DNA of 64,000 nt from Streptomyces sp. TLI_235 (GTDB lineage Bacteria > Actinomycetota > Actinomycetes > Streptomycetales > Streptomycetaceae): assembly GCA_002300355.1 (NCBI GenBank), contig NSGV01000002.1, positions 124,001 through 188,000 on the forward strand. Reading direction: 5' to 3'. The position numbers and the translations under genes are program-made. The notes under the pieces were generated by a model, which had not been told where the DNA came from, ran no database searches, and worked only from the letters and a program-made list of their open reading frames with translations. This document shows, one piece after another, positions 8,505 through 16,761 of this stretch. The stretch's first letter is position 1, and each line of letters begins with the position of its first letter.

Positions 8505-9122
8505 TCAGCCGACCGGCGGGCGGAAGCGGCGCTCGGCCGGGTCGTACGCCTCGACCGTGCCGGAGGCGATGTCGAAGACCCAGCCGTGCAGGGCCAGGGC
8601 CCGCCGCTCCAGGGCCTCGGCGACGGAGGGATGGGTCCGCAGCCGGTCGAGCTGGGCGACCACGTTGGCGCGCACCAGCGCGGCCACCCGCTGCTCGACC
8701 CCGGGACCGCCGTCGGCCATCGGCGCCGCCGCCCCGCCGACCGCGGCGTGCCGCAGCCACGCGGCGACCGACGGCAGCCGATCGAGGCCGTCGCCGGTGG
8801 CGAGGGCGGTCATCGCGCCGCAGTCGGAGTGGCCGCAGACGACCACGTCGCGGACGCCCAGGGCGCCGACCGCGTACTCGATGCTCGCGGCGACCCCGTC
8901 CGCCCCGGCCGGGTGGGGCGGCACCAGGTTGCCGGCCGTCCGGACGACGAACAGCTCGCCGGGTCCGCGCTGGGTGATCAGCTCGGGCACCACCCGGCTG
9001 TCGGAGCAGCCGATGAAGAGCGCCTCGGGCCGGTGCCGGCCGGCCAGCTCCGCGAACAGCGCCGCCCGCGGCGGAAAGGCCTCCCGCCGGAAGCGCCGGA
9101 GCCCGTCGGTGATGTCCTGCAT
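8505..9122 (-). CDS. Beta-carbonic anhydrase
   Basis: 205 residues. Zinc ligands and catalytic dyad are all present: C39-S-D41-S-R43 (FIGCSDSRVVPE), then H98 and C101 in CGHSDCGAM. This is the beta class, interconverting CO2 and bicarbonate in the cytosol. No signal peptide. It is divergent from a CynR-like LysR regulator 85 bases away, like cynT next to cynR in cyanate operons, but no cyanase gene is present nearby. ATG chosen at a GGGGGGC site. Confidence 0.92.
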   Translation of the reverse strand: MQDITDGLRRFRREAFPPRAALFAELAGRHRPEALFIGCSDSRVVPELITQRGPGELFVVRTAGNLVPPHPAGADGVAASIEYAVGALGVRDVVVCGHSDCGAMTALATGDGLDRLPSVAAWLRHAAVGGAAAPMADGGPGVEQRVAALVRANVVAQLDRLRTHPSVAEALERRALALHGWVFDIASGTVEAYDPAERRFRPPVG

Positions 9123-9206
9123 GCCCCCCGACTCTGCCCGACCCGCACCTATAGCGTCCAAGAGCAGAAATCCACACCTCCCATTGACGCCATCTATGAT
9201 CGACCC
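9123..9206. promoter_or_regulatory. Divergent promoter region with possible LysR sites
   Basis: The 84-base gap between the carbonic anhydrase and LysR genes holds a less GC-rich stretch. ATAGCGTC (9151-9158) and GACGC...CTAT (9186-9197) form an interrupted inverted repeat 27 bases apart. LysR regulators usually bind such dyads in the shared promoter and repress their own gene. No clear -35/-10 pair can be assigned for either gene. Confidence 0.3.
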
Positions 9207-10106
9207 ATGGAACTGCGTCACCTGCGCTACCTGCTCGCCGTGGCGGAGCACTCGAGCTTCACCAGGGCCGCCGAGGCGCTGCACATCTCGCAGCCGACGC
9301 TCTCGCAGCAGATCAGGCAGCTCGAACGCACGCTGGGCGTCGAACTGCTCGACCGCACCGGCCGCCGGGTGCGGCCGACCGACGCGGGCGAGGCATACCT
9401 GCGGCACGCCCGCCGGGCGCTGCGCGAGCTCGCGGCCGCCGAGCGCGCCGTGCAGGACGTGCAGGACCTCTCGCGGGGCGCGCTGCGCCTGGCCACCACG
9501 CCGACCTTCAGCGCGTACCTCACCGGTCCACTGGTCGCCGCGTTCCACGCCCGCCACCCCGGGATCGCCCTGGACGTCCGGGAGGGCACGCAGGACCGGA
9601 TCGAGGCGGAACTCCTCGAGGACGCGCTCGACCTGGGCATCGCCTTCGGCGGGAGCCACCGGCCCGGGGTCGCCGCGCAACCGCTCTTCCCGGAGAGCCT
9701 GGCGCTCGCCGTCGGCCCCGGCCATCCGCTCGCCGGGCGGCGGGAGCCGCTCCCCGCAGCCGCGCTGGCCGGGTACCCGCTCGCGCTGCTCAGCGGCAGC
9801 TTCGCCACCCGACGGCACCTGGACGCCTACGCGACCGAGCACGGTCTCCGGCTGCAGGCCGCGGTCGAGGCGGCGTCGATCGCCGTCCTCGTCGACCTGG
9901 TCGCCGCCGGCACCCTCGCCACGGTGCTGCCCGACCCGGCCGTCCTGCGGTACCCGGAGCTGTACCCGGTGCCGACCGATCCGCCGCTCCCCGCCCGCAC
10001 GGTCGTCCTGCTGCACCGGGAGAGCGCCTACCGCAGCGCCGCGCTGCGCGCCTTCACCACAGCGGCGTTGGCCCACGGCCGGGGCGACGGCCGACCGGGT
10101 CGCTGA
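9207..10106 (+). CDS. LysR-family regulator, CynR-like
   Basis: 299 residues. The N-terminal winged helix-turn-helix (ELRHLRYLLAVAEHSSFTRA, then ISQPTLSQQIRQLE) is canonical for LysR proteins. The rest is the two-lobed effector domain (about 90-290). The DNA-binding helix and its divergent placement next to a carbonic anhydrase gene recall CynR, the cyanate-responsive activator, though the inducer cannot be read from sequence. Probably controls the carbonic anhydrase and itself. ATG at 9207; no strong ribosome site is visible. Confidence 0.88.
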   Translation: MELRHLRYLLAVAEHSSFTRAAEALHISQPTLSQQIRQLERTLGVELLDRTGRRVRPTDAGEAYLRHARRALRELAAAERAVQDVQDLSRGALRLATTPTFSAYLTGPLVAAFHARHPGIALDVREGTQDRIEAELLEDALDLGIAFGGSHRPGVAAQPLFPESLALAVGPGHPLAGRREPLPAAALAGYPLALLSGSFATRRHLDAYATEHGLRLQAAVEAASIAVLVDLVAAGTLATVLPDPAVLRYPELYPVPTDPPLPARTVVLLHRESAYRSAALRAFTTAALAHGRGDGRPGR

Positions 10107-10221
10107 GAACCGGCCGCGCATGATCCCGCCGGTGGCGGGCAGCCGCTCCGGCACACCGTCCGACACCAGCACCCTGCGACACCAGCGTGAGGCGAACGCG
10201 CAGCTGTCCGCGGCCCGGCGG

Positions 10222-10440
10222 TCAGGCCGTCGCGCCGAAGTCCCCGGGCTCCGGCCCGCCCCGATCGGTCGGGCCGTCGACCAGGTCGGCGCCGGTGACA
10301 GTGGCCGGTGTTCCATGTCCGGGGCCGAGGGCGGCGAGCTCGTCGAGCAGGGCGCCGAGGGCGGTCAGGGCCGCGCGGTCGTGCGAGCGGGCCTCGGGCT
10401 CGTCCGGGAGGGCGCGGTGGGGGTGGTGCCGGGCTGTCAT
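10222..10440 (-). CDS. Small hypothetical protein (72 aa)
   Basis: ATG preceded by GAGGAGGAG at ideal spacing, the main evidence that this is translated. The sequence starts with a His/Arg-rich stretch (MTARHHPHRALPDEPEA), then a helical segment (DRAALTALGALLDELAAL), then an acidic tail. No known domain. It follows another small gene on the same strand with a 71-base gap, so the two may form a short operon. Confidence 0.55.
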   Translation of the reverse strand: MTARHHPHRALPDEPEARSHDRAALTALGALLDELAALGPGHGTPATVTGADLVDGPTDRGGPEPGDFGATA

Positions 10441-10511
10441 CGCTCCTCCTCGGGGAAAGCGGATCGTCCGGGGCTCGGCCGGCGCGCGGGTGCACCGGCC
10501 GCGGGCATCCG

Positions 10512-10748
10512 CTACCCGGTGTCGCCGGGTACGTCCGAACGGGTGATCGGCCCCGGGCCGAGGCGGGTCGCGGTCCGTGGGTCATCGGTGGCCAGGCCTA
10601 GGGCTTCCAGCAGCAGGCGGAAGTCCGCCCGATCATGGGCGTGGTTGGCGACCACCGTGCGGACCCGGTGGACGGTCTCGTCCTCGACGAGGTCGACGGG
10701 CTCGACGATCTCGCCCAGGGCGGCCAGGTCGCGGTCGGCGTGTGTCAT
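10512..10748 (-). CDS. Small conserved-looking actinobacterial protein (78 aa)
   Basis: ATG with AAGGGAG about 11 bases upstream. The core VVANHAHDRADFRLLLEALGL (about 32-52) resembles short helical proteins common in streptomycetes that end in a LLLDALGL-type helix; I recall the pattern but not a function. Codon use fits the region. It is first in a possible two-gene unit with the downstream 72-residue gene. Confidence 0.5.
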   Translation of the reverse strand: MTHADRDLAALGEIVEPVDLVEDETVHRVRTVVANHAHDRADFRLLLEALGLATDDPRTATRLGPGPITRSDVPGDTG

Positions 10749-10818
10749 GGGAGGCTCCCTTCGCCGTGTGCGGACGCAGAACCTCTCAGGCTACTGCGGC
10801 CGACGAGCGGTCGGCAGC

Positions 10819-11190
10819 TCAGGCCTGCCGGGCCGCCGGGCGCCGCCGCTCGGTGACGCGGGCAGGCGCGGGGGTCAGGACCGCGGCGACCGAATCGGCG
10901 TGGCAGGACTCCAGCGGCGCAGCCTGCCTGCGGGCTCGGGCGGCAAGCCGGTGCAGCACCGGGTTTCGAGACTCCGGCTACAGGCGGCTGCAGCCGCCCG
11001 TTCGGTTTCAGCAGGCCAGAGCGTTCGGCGGCGCCGAGCAGTCTGCGGTGGCGCCTGCGAGGCACGCCGAGGTCGGCCATGAGCCGTTCCAGTACCGCCC
11101 GATCTTCGGCGATCTCCTCGGCCGGCCGCCGCAGCACGGACCCACGGGTGCCTGAGCCGTGCACCCGGGCGATGAGGTGAGCGACGGCGG
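10819..11190 (-). pseudogene. Decayed fragment of a hypothetical protein
   Basis: One frame carries an ordered stretch, EEIAEDRAVLERLMADLGV, then RSGLLKPNGRL, that looks protein-like with amphipathic helices. The reading frame then fails, and a different frame continues sensibly with NPVLHRLAARARRQAAPLE to a TGA at 10819. No start codon with a ribosome site precedes it. A one- or two-base frameshift near 11000 in a formerly coding gene is the simplest reading. The remaining gap up to 11529 holds nothing I can support. Confidence 0.35.
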
Positions 11191-11529
11191 TGCCGGCCTC
11201 CCTCGCTCTGTGCGGCCCGAACTGCCGACGGGGCGTCTGCCCGGCACCGGCCCGCTCAACCACCGCACTCCGCGAGGGCGGCCGACGCTCAGTAGGGCCG
11301 ACGCTCAGTAGGGCAGCGGCCGACCCGACGGCGTCCGCAGATCGAGCGGCGGCCGCGGCCTCCCCCGGACGGGGCGTACAACCACCTTGATCCTGGTCAT
11401 CACCGTCACCTCCTCGGTCCCCGGCCTGGCGGGACGTCTGCCCACCTGCGCCGTTCCCACGCCTACCGGATCTTTGCCCCGCCGACGCCCCGGCCAATCT
11501 CCCCGGCCCCCCGGGTCTGCGACAGGCCC

Positions 11530-12339
11530 TCAGAGCGGCCTGCTGTCGGCCAGAATGGCCTGTGCATGCGTCACATACCGTGCGAAGAGCTCGGGATGGG
11601 CGCTCCGCGCGACGTCCGTGACCGGCGCATCGGCCCTGCGCATGCCGGCGAGACAGGGCAAAACCCGGCACCGTCCGCTCTCGCGCTCGGGATCGACGAG
11701 GCTGAGGTAGCAGGTGGGCAACTGCCCCGAGAACCGCACGGTGATGGTTCCGGGGTGCCCCTCGCCGGCGAACCGGTCGCGGATGGCCTGGAGTTGGCGC
11801 GCGGACTCCGCGGTCCTGGCGGGCAGGTCCGGATCTGCGATGCTCCGGGCGTAGGCGACCAACAGGTCGGAGCGGGGATCCGGCAGAACGTAGGTGACGT
11901 TCACGCCACGGCTCAGCAGTCGCCGGACGGGGCCGGTGAGGTTCTCCTCGGGCCGGGAGACGTAGAGGCTGACCAGACTGCGGAGGCCGATGCCGATGTC
12001 GATCACCTCGTGCGCGGCTCCCTCCAGGAACCGACCCTTCTCACTCGGGTCCGGACGCCCCTCGGCACGGACCGGGACCCGCCCGGCCGTGGCGAGCCGC
12101 TCGTCCAGCAGCGTCCCCATCTCGTCCAGAAATCGCCGCCGCTCGGCGTCCCGCAGGAAGAGCTCGTAGAAGGGGATCGCCACGCCCGCGCAGGCGAAGA
12201 GCGCGATCTCGTTCAAGGCGGACCACCAGAACCCCTGGTGCCCGTTGCTCACCAGTGCGAGGCTCAACCCGGCGAGCAGGACGCAGACGGCCAGCGCACC
12301 CCGGTACCGGCCCCAGATCCCGTGCCCCAACGCGCCCAC
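11530..12339 (-). CDS. Two-helix membrane protein with DUF5919-like cytosolic domain
   Basis: 269 residues from GTG. Two transmembrane helices at about 14-33 and 40-60 form a hairpin. A helical linker (ELFLRDAERRRFLDEMGTLL) leads to a soluble domain starting FLEGAAHEVIDIGIGLRSL. The motifs RGVNVTYVLPDP and SRPEEN followed by PVRRLLSRGV resemble the phospholipase-D-like DUF5919 domain. The catalytic HxK motif of true PLD enzymes is not seen, so it may bind rather than cleave. Solitary gene; role unknown. Confidence 0.6.
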   Translation of the reverse strand: MGALGHGIWGRYRGALAVCVLLAGLSLALVSNGHQGFWWSALNEIALFACAGVAIPFYELFLRDAERRRFLDEMGTLLDERLATAGRVPVRAEGRPDPSEKGRFLEGAAHEVIDIGIGLRSLVSLYVSRPEENLTGPVRRLLSRGVNVTYVLPDPRSDLLVAYARSIADPDLPARTAESARQLQAIRDRFAGEGHPGTITVRFSGQLPTCYLSLVDPERESGRCRVLPCLAGMRRADAPVTDVARSAHPELFARYVTHAQAILADSRPL

Positions 12340-12466
12340 CCCCGGCGTCCGTCCCTACGGCAACGGACTGCATACCCTTGCGGACGACCGGGCACGCGCA
12401 CGAGGGCTGACACGGCGCCAGGGCGGCGCGCCCGGTGGAGGGGGCGCCGCCGACGGGGTGCGGGGG

Positions 12467-13864
12467 TCAGTGCGGCAGTGGGGGTTTGGCTGCGGTGTAG
12501 AGCCAGGCGTCGAAGAGGGGGCCGAGTCGGCGGTGGGAGATCTTCTCGGCGAGGTTGAGGAGGTCGCGGGTGTCGGCGGTGCCGTAGCGGTGGGTGCGGG
12601 CCCACTCGCGGAGGAGTTGGAAGAAGTCGTGGTCGCCGATGGTGGTGCGCAGCGCCTGCAGGGTCATCGCGCCGCGCAGGTAGACGGCGTCGTAGTCGAA
12701 CATGTTGTCGCGGCCGGGGTCGCCGGTCTTGAGGTGCCAGAAGGGGTCGTCGGCGGGGGTGGCGTAGTACGTGTCGAAGACCTCCTGGACGGTGGGGCCG
12801 CCGTGGTCCTCCTGCCAGAGCCATTCGGCGTAGGTGGCGAAGCCCTCGTTGAGCCAGATGTCGCGCCAGGTGCCGGGGGTGACGCTGTCGCCGTACCACT
12901 GGTGCGCCATTTCGTGGACGACGGTGAGTTCGTCGGTGCCGCCGTCGTACACCGGGCGGCTCTGGGTCTCCAGGGCGTAGCCGACGCCGACCTGGTCGAT
13001 GATGCCGCCCATCGAGTCGAAGGGGTACGCGCCGAAGCGCTGCTTCTCCCAGGCGACGGCCTCGGCGGTGGCGCGGTGGAGCAGGGCGTCGTCGCCGCCG
13101 GTGGGGTCGTAGGCGGTGATGTTGGGGATGCCGCCGTCGGTGGTGCGGGTGACCTTGAAGTCGCCGATCGCGACCATGGAGAGGTAGCCGGCCATCGGCT
13201 TGCGCATTTGCCAGGTGACGGTGGTGCGGCCGTCGCGGTCCTGCGGCGGGCCGTCGGGTTCGCCGTTGGCGAGGGCGGTGACACCGGTCGGGGTGGTGAT
13301 CCGGAAGGTGTAGGTGGCCTTGTCGCGGAGGTCGTCGTTGAGGGGGTACCAGGTGCGGGCGCCGTCGGGTTCGTTGAGGGCGACGGCGCCGTCCGGGGTG
13401 TTGATCCAGCCGTAGTCGCCGAGTGCCGGGTCGGAGATCCTCTCGGGGGTGCCCCGGTAGCGGACGAGGACGGTGAAGGTCCCGCCGGCACGGATGGGGC
13501 GGACCGGGACGACGGTGAGCTTCTGGCCGTTCCGCCGGTACGTGGCGGGTCTGCCGTCGACGAGGACCTGCTGGATCTCCGGGCCGGAGTAGTCGAGGCG
13601 GAAGGTCGACAGGGACCGGTCGGCGATGGCCCGGACGGTCGCGCGGGCGTCCAGCAGGTGGGTCGCCGGGGTGAAGTCGAGGTCGAGGTCGTAGTGCCGG
13701 ACGTCGTACCCGTTGTCTCCGCTGAGCGGGAAGTACGGGTCGGGGGCGGTGACGGTTCCGCCCGTCGGCGCGAGGGCGTGGGCGGGCGTGCCTGCGAGGA
13801 GCAGCAGGACGGAGGCGGCGGAGGCCGCCGCGGCCGCCCGGGTTCGTCTCATCATTCGCCACAT
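12467..13864 (-). CDS. Secreted M1-family metallopeptidase
   Basis: 465 residues. Signal peptide about 1-30 (basic start, Ala/Leu core, AHA cleavage). The catalytic domain has HEMAHQW (H317, E318, H321) and the third zinc ligand E340 in WLNEGFATYAEW. The N-terminal beta saddle (about 40-240) is typical of M1 aminopeptidases. It is half the length of PepN and lacks the large helical C-terminal domain, like other short secreted streptomycete M1 enzymes. It should remove N-terminal residues from peptides outside the cell. A second in-frame ATG lies three codons in. Confidence 0.9.
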   Translation of the reverse strand: MWRMMRRTRAAAAASAASVLLLLAGTPAHALAPTGGTVTAPDPYFPLSGDNGYDVRHYDLDLDFTPATHLLDARATVRAIADRSLSTFRLDYSGPEIQQVLVDGRPATYRRNGQKLTVVPVRPIRAGGTFTVLVRYRGTPERISDPALGDYGWINTPDGAVALNEPDGARTWYPLNDDLRDKATYTFRITTPTGVTALANGEPDGPPQDRDGRTTVTWQMRKPMAGYLSMVAIGDFKVTRTTDGGIPNITAYDPTGGDDALLHRATAEAVAWEKQRFGAYPFDSMGGIIDQVGVGYALETQSRPVYDGGTDELTVVHEMAHQWYGDSVTPGTWRDIWLNEGFATYAEWLWQEDHGGPTVQEVFDTYYATPADDPFWHLKTGDPGRDNMFDYDAVYLRGAMTLQALRTTIGDHDFFQLLREWARTHRYGTADTRDLLNLAEKISHRRLGPLFDAWLYTAAKPPLPH

Positions 13865-14108
13865 CGTCCGACGGTCGGGTGGGTGGGGGCCGCCGCCGCG
13901 CCGGGGCGGCGGTGCCGGGTCCTCCGGACGGCGGCCCGGGCCGGACGGGCGGTCGACCCAGGTCGGACGGGCGGCGGCCGAAAGACTGGTGACCGGGGTG
14001 CGACGCGGCCGCGCGTGGTTGACGGTGCGTCAGGTGATCGGCTTGCCTGGTGGTCAACCGGAGACGGAGGGTGACCGACGCCCTCCGGCTGACCACGACG
14101 GAGACACC

Positions 14109-14768
14109 GTGCGCCTTCGCCTTCACCTGCTCGTCGCGCCCATCACCGCGGCCGTCGCCCTCGTCACGGCGGGTGTGCCCGTGGCCGCCGCCGCCGAGCG
14201 CACAGCGATCCCCTCCGACGAGTGCTCGGAGGCCGACTACCAGGGCGACGCCCGCCTGGGGCCGGAGACGCTGCCGACCACCGGCCCGGTGGGGCGGGAG
14301 CTCTTCGGCTACCGGCGGACCGGCGGCCTGACGGACCAGCAGTTCCTGGCCACCTACTACAGCCCGACCGCGAACAACGGCGGCCCGGGCTGGATCTACC
14401 CGCCGGCCGACGGCTACGTGACGCGGCCGGACGGCACCCCCGTCCGCTTCGACATCACCCTCGTGCCGAACCAGAACATCGACCGGTACGGCAGCGAGTA
14501 CGGCAGCTACCTGGCGCCGGAGGGCCTGCCGTACTCCTCGCGGTCGATCCCGCCGCAGAGCCTGGACAGCGTCCCGGCCTCGATCTGCAACTACCACGAC
14601 TACAGGGTGCTGAAGCCGTTCAAGGTCCACGCGGGCCCGATCGCCCCCTGGTTCGCCCAGCCCGGCTACGGTCTGCAGTACCAGCTCGACACCGCCCTCG
14701 TCCCGAACGGCCCGGCCCGCCTCAACGTGTTGTGGCTTGTCGACAACGGTTACCTGGCCCGCATCTGA
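14109..14768 (+). CDS. Secreted TNT-domain protein, probable NAD+ glycohydrolase
   Basis: 219 residues from GTG at 14109 (ACGGAG upstream). Signal peptide about 1-29. The C-terminal domain (about 90-219) matches the tuberculosis necrotizing toxin fold: GWIYPPADGY, NIDRYGSEYGSYLAPEG, SSRSIPPQSL, VLKPFKVHAGPIAPWF and GLQYQL, in the family order. R126, Y127, R145 and Q190/Q192 lie where the family has NAD-contacting residues. TNT proteins hydrolyse NAD+. Here the domain stands alone on an export signal with C39 and C160 that could form a disulfide, with no Rhs, ESX or CpnT partner and no adjacent immunity gene. Confidence 0.82.
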   Translation: MRLRLHLLVAPITAAVALVTAGVPVAAAAERTAIPSDECSEADYQGDARLGPETLPTTGPVGRELFGYRRTGGLTDQQFLATYYSPTANNGGPGWIYPPADGYVTRPDGTPVRFDITLVPNQNIDRYGSEYGSYLAPEGLPYSSRSIPPQSLDSVPASICNYHDYRVLKPFKVHAGPIAPWFAQPGYGLQYQLDTALVPNGPARLNVLWLVDNGYLARI

Positions 14769-14783
14769 CGCCGCACCGCCGCA

Positions 14784-14816
14784 CCGCCGGGCCCTCGACG
14801 AGGAGGGCCCCGGCGG
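14784..14816 (+). terminator. Hairpin terminator after the TNT gene
   Basis: CCGCCGGGCCCTC (14784-14796) pairs with GAGGGCCCCGGCGG (14803-14816) with one bulged base and a six-base loop, 16 bases after the stop codon. There is no U-tract, as is usual in this GC range. Confidence 0.7.
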
Positions 14817-14896
14817 TTCGCCAGGGGATGTTTGGAAAGTGCCTTTCACAGCCACCGAAGCGGGAATCGGTTCACCCACAGGCGCGTCAGAGCGGC

Positions 14897-15352
14897 ATGC
14901 AACGTGCGGAGCGCCTGTTTGCGGTGACGATGCTCGTCTGTCTGGTGTCGGCCGGTTGCTCCAGCAGGACGCCGCCGATCCACCTGCCGCCGCCACCGAC
15001 GGACGTGACCGTGACGAGCTCCGACGACAATCGGACAGTGGACGTGCACGTGGGCGAGAGCGTGGGGGTGACGCTCCCTGCGGTCGATCGGGTGTTCCCG
15101 TTCGACAGCCTGTCCGACGTCCGATCCCGAGGCCCGCCTGCGGTCCTCCGCGCCGAGGGGGCACTGCTGACCCACTACGACGGGTCCTGCCGCATCACCT
15201 CGTGCCCCGGTACGGTCACGATGCGCTACCTCGCGATCGGTGCCGGAGTGACGATCGTGAAGGCACGGAAGCTTCAGTGTGGTGAAGCTCATGCCTGCGC
15301 CGGAACGACGGGGCTCTTCAGCGTGACGGTCGTCGTACTGAACGCCCCGTAG
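14897..15352 (+). CDS. Small lipoprotein of unknown function
   Basis: 151 residues. The N-terminus has a short hydrophobic stretch (LFAVTMLVCLVSAGCSS) with cysteine at about 21, a lipobox with Ser instead of Leu at -3. The mature part is a Thr/Val-rich beta domain with two cysteine pairs (CRITSCPG, CGEAHACAG), suggesting disulfides outside the cell. No known family. ATG with a weak upstream site. Follows the TNT gene but is separated from it by a terminator. Confidence 0.6.
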   Translation: MQRAERLFAVTMLVCLVSAGCSSRTPPIHLPPPPTDVTVTSSDDNRTVDVHVGESVGVTLPAVDRVFPFDSLSDVRSRGPPAVLRAEGALLTHYDGSCRITSCPGTVTMRYLAIGAGVTIVKARKLQCGEAHACAGTTGLFSVTVVVLNAP

Positions 15353-15398
15353 TCGAAAGTGGATCAAGGCCTGCGATGATCTCGGCGCGGGGCGTTCG

Positions 15399-15458
15399 GA
15401 TCTGACGAACGAGCAGTCGGCTCGGCTGGAGCCGTTGTTGCCAGGCCGTCGCCGGTGA
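15399..15458 (+). pseudogene. IS5-type transposase remnant (N-terminus)
   Basis: Twenty codons reading DLTNEQSARLEPLLPGRRR then TGA. This is the typical start of IS5-family transposases (DLTDEQWARLEPLLP). The rest of the gene is gone and there is no start codon or ribosome site of its own. A C-terminal scrap of the same kind of transposase lies 3.4 kb away at 18842-18993 on the other strand. Confidence 0.7.
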
Positions 15459-15480
15459 CGACGGAGGCGAGCAGGGCGGG

Positions 15481-16698
15481 TCAGGAAGGATGCTCGGTCG
15501 CGGGGTCGGTGATCCAGCCGCCGGTGAGGGCCAGACCGGACGGGCGGTGGACGGCGAGGAAGGCGAAGGGCCGTTCGAAGCCGGCCGCGGCCGTAGTGAC
15601 CCGGTGCAGGACCTGCGGCGGGCGCGGGCCGCCCCGCACGGCGGCGACGACCGTGACGGCGGCGGCTTCGAAGCCCGCGGCGCCGAACACGGCGGTGGCG
15701 GCCTGCCTGGCCTGGGCGACCGCCAGCGGCTCGTTGCGGCAGATGCCGGGGAAGGACGCCCGTCGGGAGGCCGTCCGGAGGCCGAAGAGCTCCGCCCGTT
15801 CGAGCAGGTCGTGGTCGGCGTCGACGGTGAACGCCGCGGCGGTGAGGTCGAGCCGGTTCTCGGGCGTGGCGCTGTCGGAGGTGCCGATCACCAGGCCGGG
15901 CCACTGTGCGCCGAGTGGCAGCGCGGCGGCCGGGATCCGTCGGCTGCGCCCGTCCAGCAGGTCCAGCCCGGCGGCCAGTACGGCGCCGAGCGGTGCGTCC
16001 TCGGTGCCGAGGATCAGGTGGACGTCGATATCGCCGGTGCCGGGCACGCGGACTTCGGTGACCGGCCCGGCCGCGGTCTCGGCGACGGCCAGCCGGTCGA
16101 AGAGGGCGGGGCCGTGCTGTCGGACGGCGGCGAAGGTGCGGCCGGTCCACGGGCCGGACTCGGGGCGGCGCCAGGTCTCCTGGAAGGGGTGGCGCCAGCG
16201 GGTGCGGACGGTCAGCGCACTGGCCAGGACGAGCAGCGGCCGGGAGTCCACCCTGAGCGGCATGGACCGGATCAGGCCGTCGGTGTGTTCCGCCGCCCAG
16301 CCGTCGAGGGCGGCCCGGTCGGTCGCGGTGTCGCCGGTGAGGGTGCCGTGGGTGCGGGGGCCGAGTCCGGCCAGCCAGTCGGGCTCGAGCTGCAGGTGGC
16401 CGAGGGTCCACAGGCCGAGGGCGGCGCCGAGGCCCGGCGCCGTTTGCAGCGCGGCGAGCAGGTCACGGCCGCGGGCGGCGGCCTCGTCGGCGGGCAGACC
16501 GAGTGCCTCCTCCAACTCCTTGCGGACCTGGTCGTTCGCGCCCGTGGCGAGGAAGGCGAGCAGCGGCCAGAGCCCGACGGCGGTGAACACCGTCCCGCCG
16601 GCCCGGCCGTCGCCGCCGAGTTCTCCCGCGCCGAGGTCTCTCGCCCAGCGCGTCGCGAGCGCGTTGACCGTCCGTGCCGTGCCCGTCGCCGTCTCCAT
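15481..16698 (-). CDS. Serpin family protein
   Basis: 405 residues without a signal peptide. The N-terminal helices (TVNALATRWARDL, then FTAVGLWPLLAFLATGA) and the C-terminal strand pattern FERPFAFLAVHRPSGLALTGGWITDP match the serpin fold; the last motif corresponds to the conserved FxRPFxF...G.V..P end. Between them AAVTVVAAVRGGPRPPQ would be the reactive-centre loop, shorter and more Pro/Gly-rich than in inhibitory serpins. It may be a non-inhibitory or intracellular member. ATG with a weak upstream site. It lies downstream of the CapA gene on the same strand with a 63-base gap. Confidence 0.75.
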   Translation of the reverse strand: METATGTARTVNALATRWARDLGAGELGGDGRAGGTVFTAVGLWPLLAFLATGANDQVRKELEEALGLPADEAAARGRDLLAALQTAPGLGAALGLWTLGHLQLEPDWLAGLGPRTHGTLTGDTATDRAALDGWAAEHTDGLIRSMPLRVDSRPLLVLASALTVRTRWRHPFQETWRRPESGPWTGRTFAAVRQHGPALFDRLAVAETAAGPVTEVRVPGTGDIDVHLILGTEDAPLGAVLAAGLDLLDGRSRRIPAAALPLGAQWPGLVIGTSDSATPENRLDLTAAAFTVDADHDLLERAELFGLRTASRRASFPGICRNEPLAVAQARQAATAVFGAAGFEAAAVTVVAAVRGGPRPPQVLHRVTTAAAGFERPFAFLAVHRPSGLALTGGWITDPATEHPS

Positions 16699-16761
16699 GG
16701 CCGCCCCCGCGTCCGCCGAACCGATCGGTCAGCCGATGGTAGGGGCAGGGGTGACGGCGCG

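Noticed and set aside
12264..15164. Very long open frames antisense to known genes in several places
   Set aside because: GC-rich coding DNA leaves antisense and shifted frames open; they show Arg/Pro/Ala-rich nonsense composition and no domains.
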